64,000 nucleotides of DNA from Cryptomeria japonica (taxonomy: Eukaryota; Streptophyta; Pinopsida; Cupressales; Cupressaceae). Below the pieces are notes generated by a model. That model was not told the origin of the DNA and did not search any database. It was given only the letters and a program-made list of their open reading frames with translations. The stretch's first letter is position 1. Every line of letters begins with the position of its first letter. This document shows positions 62,157 through 64,000 of this stretch, piece after piece. Both the position numbers and the translations under genes were made by a program. Location: the NCBI RefSeq assembly GCF_030272615.1, contig NC_081406.1, forward strand, positions 187,008,270-187,072,269, written 5' to 3'.

Positions 62157-63975
62157 ATCTGCTATTGATTTTGCCTCCCGGGGTGAGGAGGAGGATGCAG
62201 ATTGGAGTGACCGAGCAGAGCCACAAATCCCAGAAGTAATTGAGGCTTCGGAGAGCTTTGTAGATGGAGTGGCGTTGTGTCAAGTTGCTCCAGAGAGGCC
62301 ATTCCATACCGTATGTGTGAGAAACATTTCAGCAATGAAAATGGTGCTAGAGCCTGGTGAGGTGTCCAAACGATGGTTGCATAAATCATCACCACAAACC
62401 AGAACAAAGAAGTTGGTTGGCCACTATGTTGGTCAAGAAATGATTCGCAGGACCCTTTGTAGAGACAAGCAGTCATGGCAGTTGAAGAGGCTACTGCTAA
62501 GGAAAAATCGAGACGTGGGCATTGATGAACAAGCCCATAAGAGCAATTTCGAGTATCTAGAGGAGCTACTTGATGAAAATCACAAAATCATTTCATCATC
62601 AACTAGGCCTGAGTTGGAAGATGAAAGGGACGTGGCCGTGAGAGGAGAAATAAAAATAACAGAGGAGCTGTTAAGTGGCAGAACCAATGATCATAGTGAC
62701 AGAGGCAAGGAGTCTAAGCAGAACACCCTGCAGGAAGAACCGATGTTCGAGAGAAAAAATGAATCTGCTGAGGAGACGAAGGAAGTCGTGAAGACTGAAA
62801 CAAGTAGAGGTGAATCGTTCTCCTGGCATTTGAACGGTCAGCAGCCAAAGGCCGTCATGGATTTGGAAGCAGAGCTTTCCAAGCACACATCTAACAATAA
62901 ACACGCTGGAGCGACTAAGAGCAATCATTTGGACAAGGGAAAAGTGAAGGGTGATGAAACAAGCGGTAGCAAGGTAAACGAGAGCGAGAATGTCTCCGTC
63001 CGACCGCACGGGGCTTTCATTCTTCCCTGGGAGGAGATCATTGTGATGAAGGTCATCAAGAAAAACGTTGGGCCCAAGTCGGCAAGAGGGCTGGTGATGA
63101 CCACTCCGCTCATCATTAGATTCCCAGACGTGCTCCGCCACAAGCTCGAGGCCCTACAATGTGCCTTCAACACCGCCATAGCCTTGCAAACGTATGATTC
63201 CCATTTTCAAGGAGTTTACTTCGTCAAGCGCAACCAGGACCGCTATGTGGTTGTGGAGTTCGGACATGAGTTTGTTATAAGTTCTTTAAGGGATGTTTCT
63301 GAGGAAAGAGAGGATTTCTCAACTTTTGCAGACGATTACTTGAGAGCTCTCTCTATCTTAGAAAAAATGGATGAAGCACAAAATCGTCATATCGCCGAGC
63401 TATGCTTCAAAATATGTTTGGCTCTACAGATGCAGAAGAAGATTCCTGAAGCTCTTAGTTATTACCAGCGGGCTCTTTCGATATGTACGTCTTGTATGCA
63501 AACACTGACAGATAAGGTTGAGACACCCAAGCTTGAAATGGCTTCCAAATATGCTCAAACAAGTAATGGTTCTGCTAGAATTCAGAACAATGTAGAGCGT
63601 ATAGAGTCAAAGGAAGAAGACATTAAAATGTTCAAAGGATTAATGGCGGACCTTTCAGAGAAGGTTGAAGATCTGAAGCAGATGATGACAAAACCACCAT
63701 TATCTGAAGCTATGCGGTTTATTAATGATAAGACTGTTTTTCAATTTGATCTTAGTGGAGGCAATTCAAAAGAAGCAAACGAAAGCAGTAGTTTTGACCA
63801 TTATAAACCTGCTAAGGATCCTTTAACTAAATTTTACAGTTACAGTTTGAGTGAGGAAGAAATGTTTTTTAAAGTGGAGGACGTCCCACTGTTAGTTTTT
63901 GTTCAGTCTGACAAACTTTGGAGAAGATTGGTTCGCAGTGTTTGTGAACAGATTTTGGCAAAGTTAAAATCTTAG
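62134..63975 (+). CDS. Chimeric ORF: unknown - arginine decarboxylase fragment - NASP fragment - unknown
   Basis: The ORF encodes 613 aa inside an LTR element. Residues 1-285 are hydrophilic, acidic and unrecognised. Residues 286-380 or so resemble the N-terminal part of the plant arginine decarboxylase barrel: N-V-S-V-R-P-H-G, I-I-R-F-P-D-V-L, then Y-D-S-H-F-Q-G-V-Y-F-V-K-R-N-Q-D-R. Lys365 is in the position of the PLP lysine. Residues 383-465 or so resemble the last SHNi-TPR part of plant NASP, a histone H3-H4 chaperone (A-L-S-I-L-E-K, A-E-L-C-F-K-I-C, I-P-E-A-L-S-Y-Y). A coiled coil follows at about 491-517. The last 85 residues or so are unrecognised. Neither host domain is complete, so neither activity is expected. 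The start at 62134 is the first ATG of this frame; a later ATG is possible. Such fusions are known from maize Bs1-like elements that captured host genes. Whether a protein is made is unknown. Confidence 0.7.
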   Translation: MPSETQIESAIDFASRGEEEDADWSDRAEPQIPEVIEASESFVDGVALCQVAPERPFHTVCVRNISAMKMVLEPGEVSKRWLHKSSPQTRTKKLVGHYVGQEMIRRTLCRDKQSWQLKRLLLRKNRDVGIDEQAHKSNFEYLEELLDENHKIISSSTRPELEDERDVAVRGEIKITEELLSGRTNDHSDRGKESKQNTLQEEPMFERKNESAEETKEVVKTETSRGESFSWHLNGQQPKAVMDLEAELSKHTSNNKHAGATKSNHLDKGKVKGDETSGSKVNESENVSVRPHGAFILPWEEIIVMKVIKKNVGPKSARGLVMTTPLIIRFPDVLRHKLEALQCAFNTAIALQTYDSHFQGVYFVKRNQDRYVVVEFGHEFVISSLRDVSEEREDFSTFADDYLRALSILEKMDEAQNRHIAELCFKICLALQMQKKIPEALSYYQRALSICTSCMQTLTDKVETPKLEMASKYAQTSNGSARIQNNVERIESKEEDIKMFKGLMADLSEKVEDLKQMMTKPPLSEAMRFINDKTVFQFDLSGGNSKEANESSSFDHYKPAKDPLTKFYSYSLSEEEMFFKVEDVPLLVFVQSDKLWRRLVRSVCEQILAKLKS

Positions 63976-64000
63976 CTGGGTCTGGTTTTGTAAGGTTCGA

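Noticed and set aside
62071-63179. Overlapping minus-strand ORFs up to 156 codons
   Set aside because: They are shadows of the long plus-strand chimeric ORF, which alone has recognisable domains.

Overview
The window is nuclear DNA from a land plant, most likely a large, repeat-rich genome; a gymnosperm would fit, but nothing in the sequence proves it. The support is AT-rich intergenic DNA, plant-type non-LTR elements (one with an RNase H domain), Ty1-copia and Ty3-gypsy relics, primer-binding sites complementary to plant initiator-Met tRNA, degenerate TTTAGGG/TTAGGG-like arrays, and captured pieces that look like plant arginine decarboxylase and plant NASP. I see no rRNA, tRNA or conventional multi-exon gene.

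The layout is a head-to-tail segmental duplication of roughly 24-30 kb, about two full units plus part of a third. The order of parts is: D (copia-derived, noncoding: 1-4385, 29826-35250, 54070-57585), A (carries a small membrane-protein gene: 9316-10800, 40818-42035, plus a fragment at 6019-6880), T (G-rich telomere-like arrays: 11100-15400, 42200-47460, 57586-60360), C (noncoding: 15556-16338 with 19341-19961, 47575-49227, 60474-61745), B (second small membrane-protein gene: 23145-24900, 49228-51280) and L (LTR sequences between CT microsatellites: 24944-29552, 51469-53770). Unit-specific insertions mark events after duplication. Unit 1 holds two LINEs (16339-19340 minus, 20105-23144 plus) and a foldback hairpin (4127-4345). 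Unit 2 holds a solo gypsy-like LTR (32077-33476) and a C-rich telomere-like block (35890-40385) with a 354-bp miniature LTR element inside. Unit 3 holds an LTR retroelement at the right edge.

Likely coding content is small. Two related two-pass membrane proteins of 83-85 aa are encoded on the minus strand, at 10391-10642 and 41615-41866 (type A) and 23796-24053 (type B). The second B copy (50220-50471) is dead: its start codon is lost and it has a nonsense codon. A and B proteins are about half identical along their length and share 5' flanking sequence with a CTATATAG box. I do not recognise the family.

The most striking object is the 613-codon ORF at 62134-63975. It sits downstream of a 120-bp LTR, an initiator-Met primer-binding site and a broken copia-type CCHC zinc knuckle. 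It joins, in one open frame, a segment resembling the N-terminal part of plant arginine decarboxylase (including the PLP-lysine motif) directly to the last TPR and coiled coil of the histone chaperone NASP. It looks like a retroelement that captured and fused fragments of two unrelated host genes. Its right end lies outside the window.
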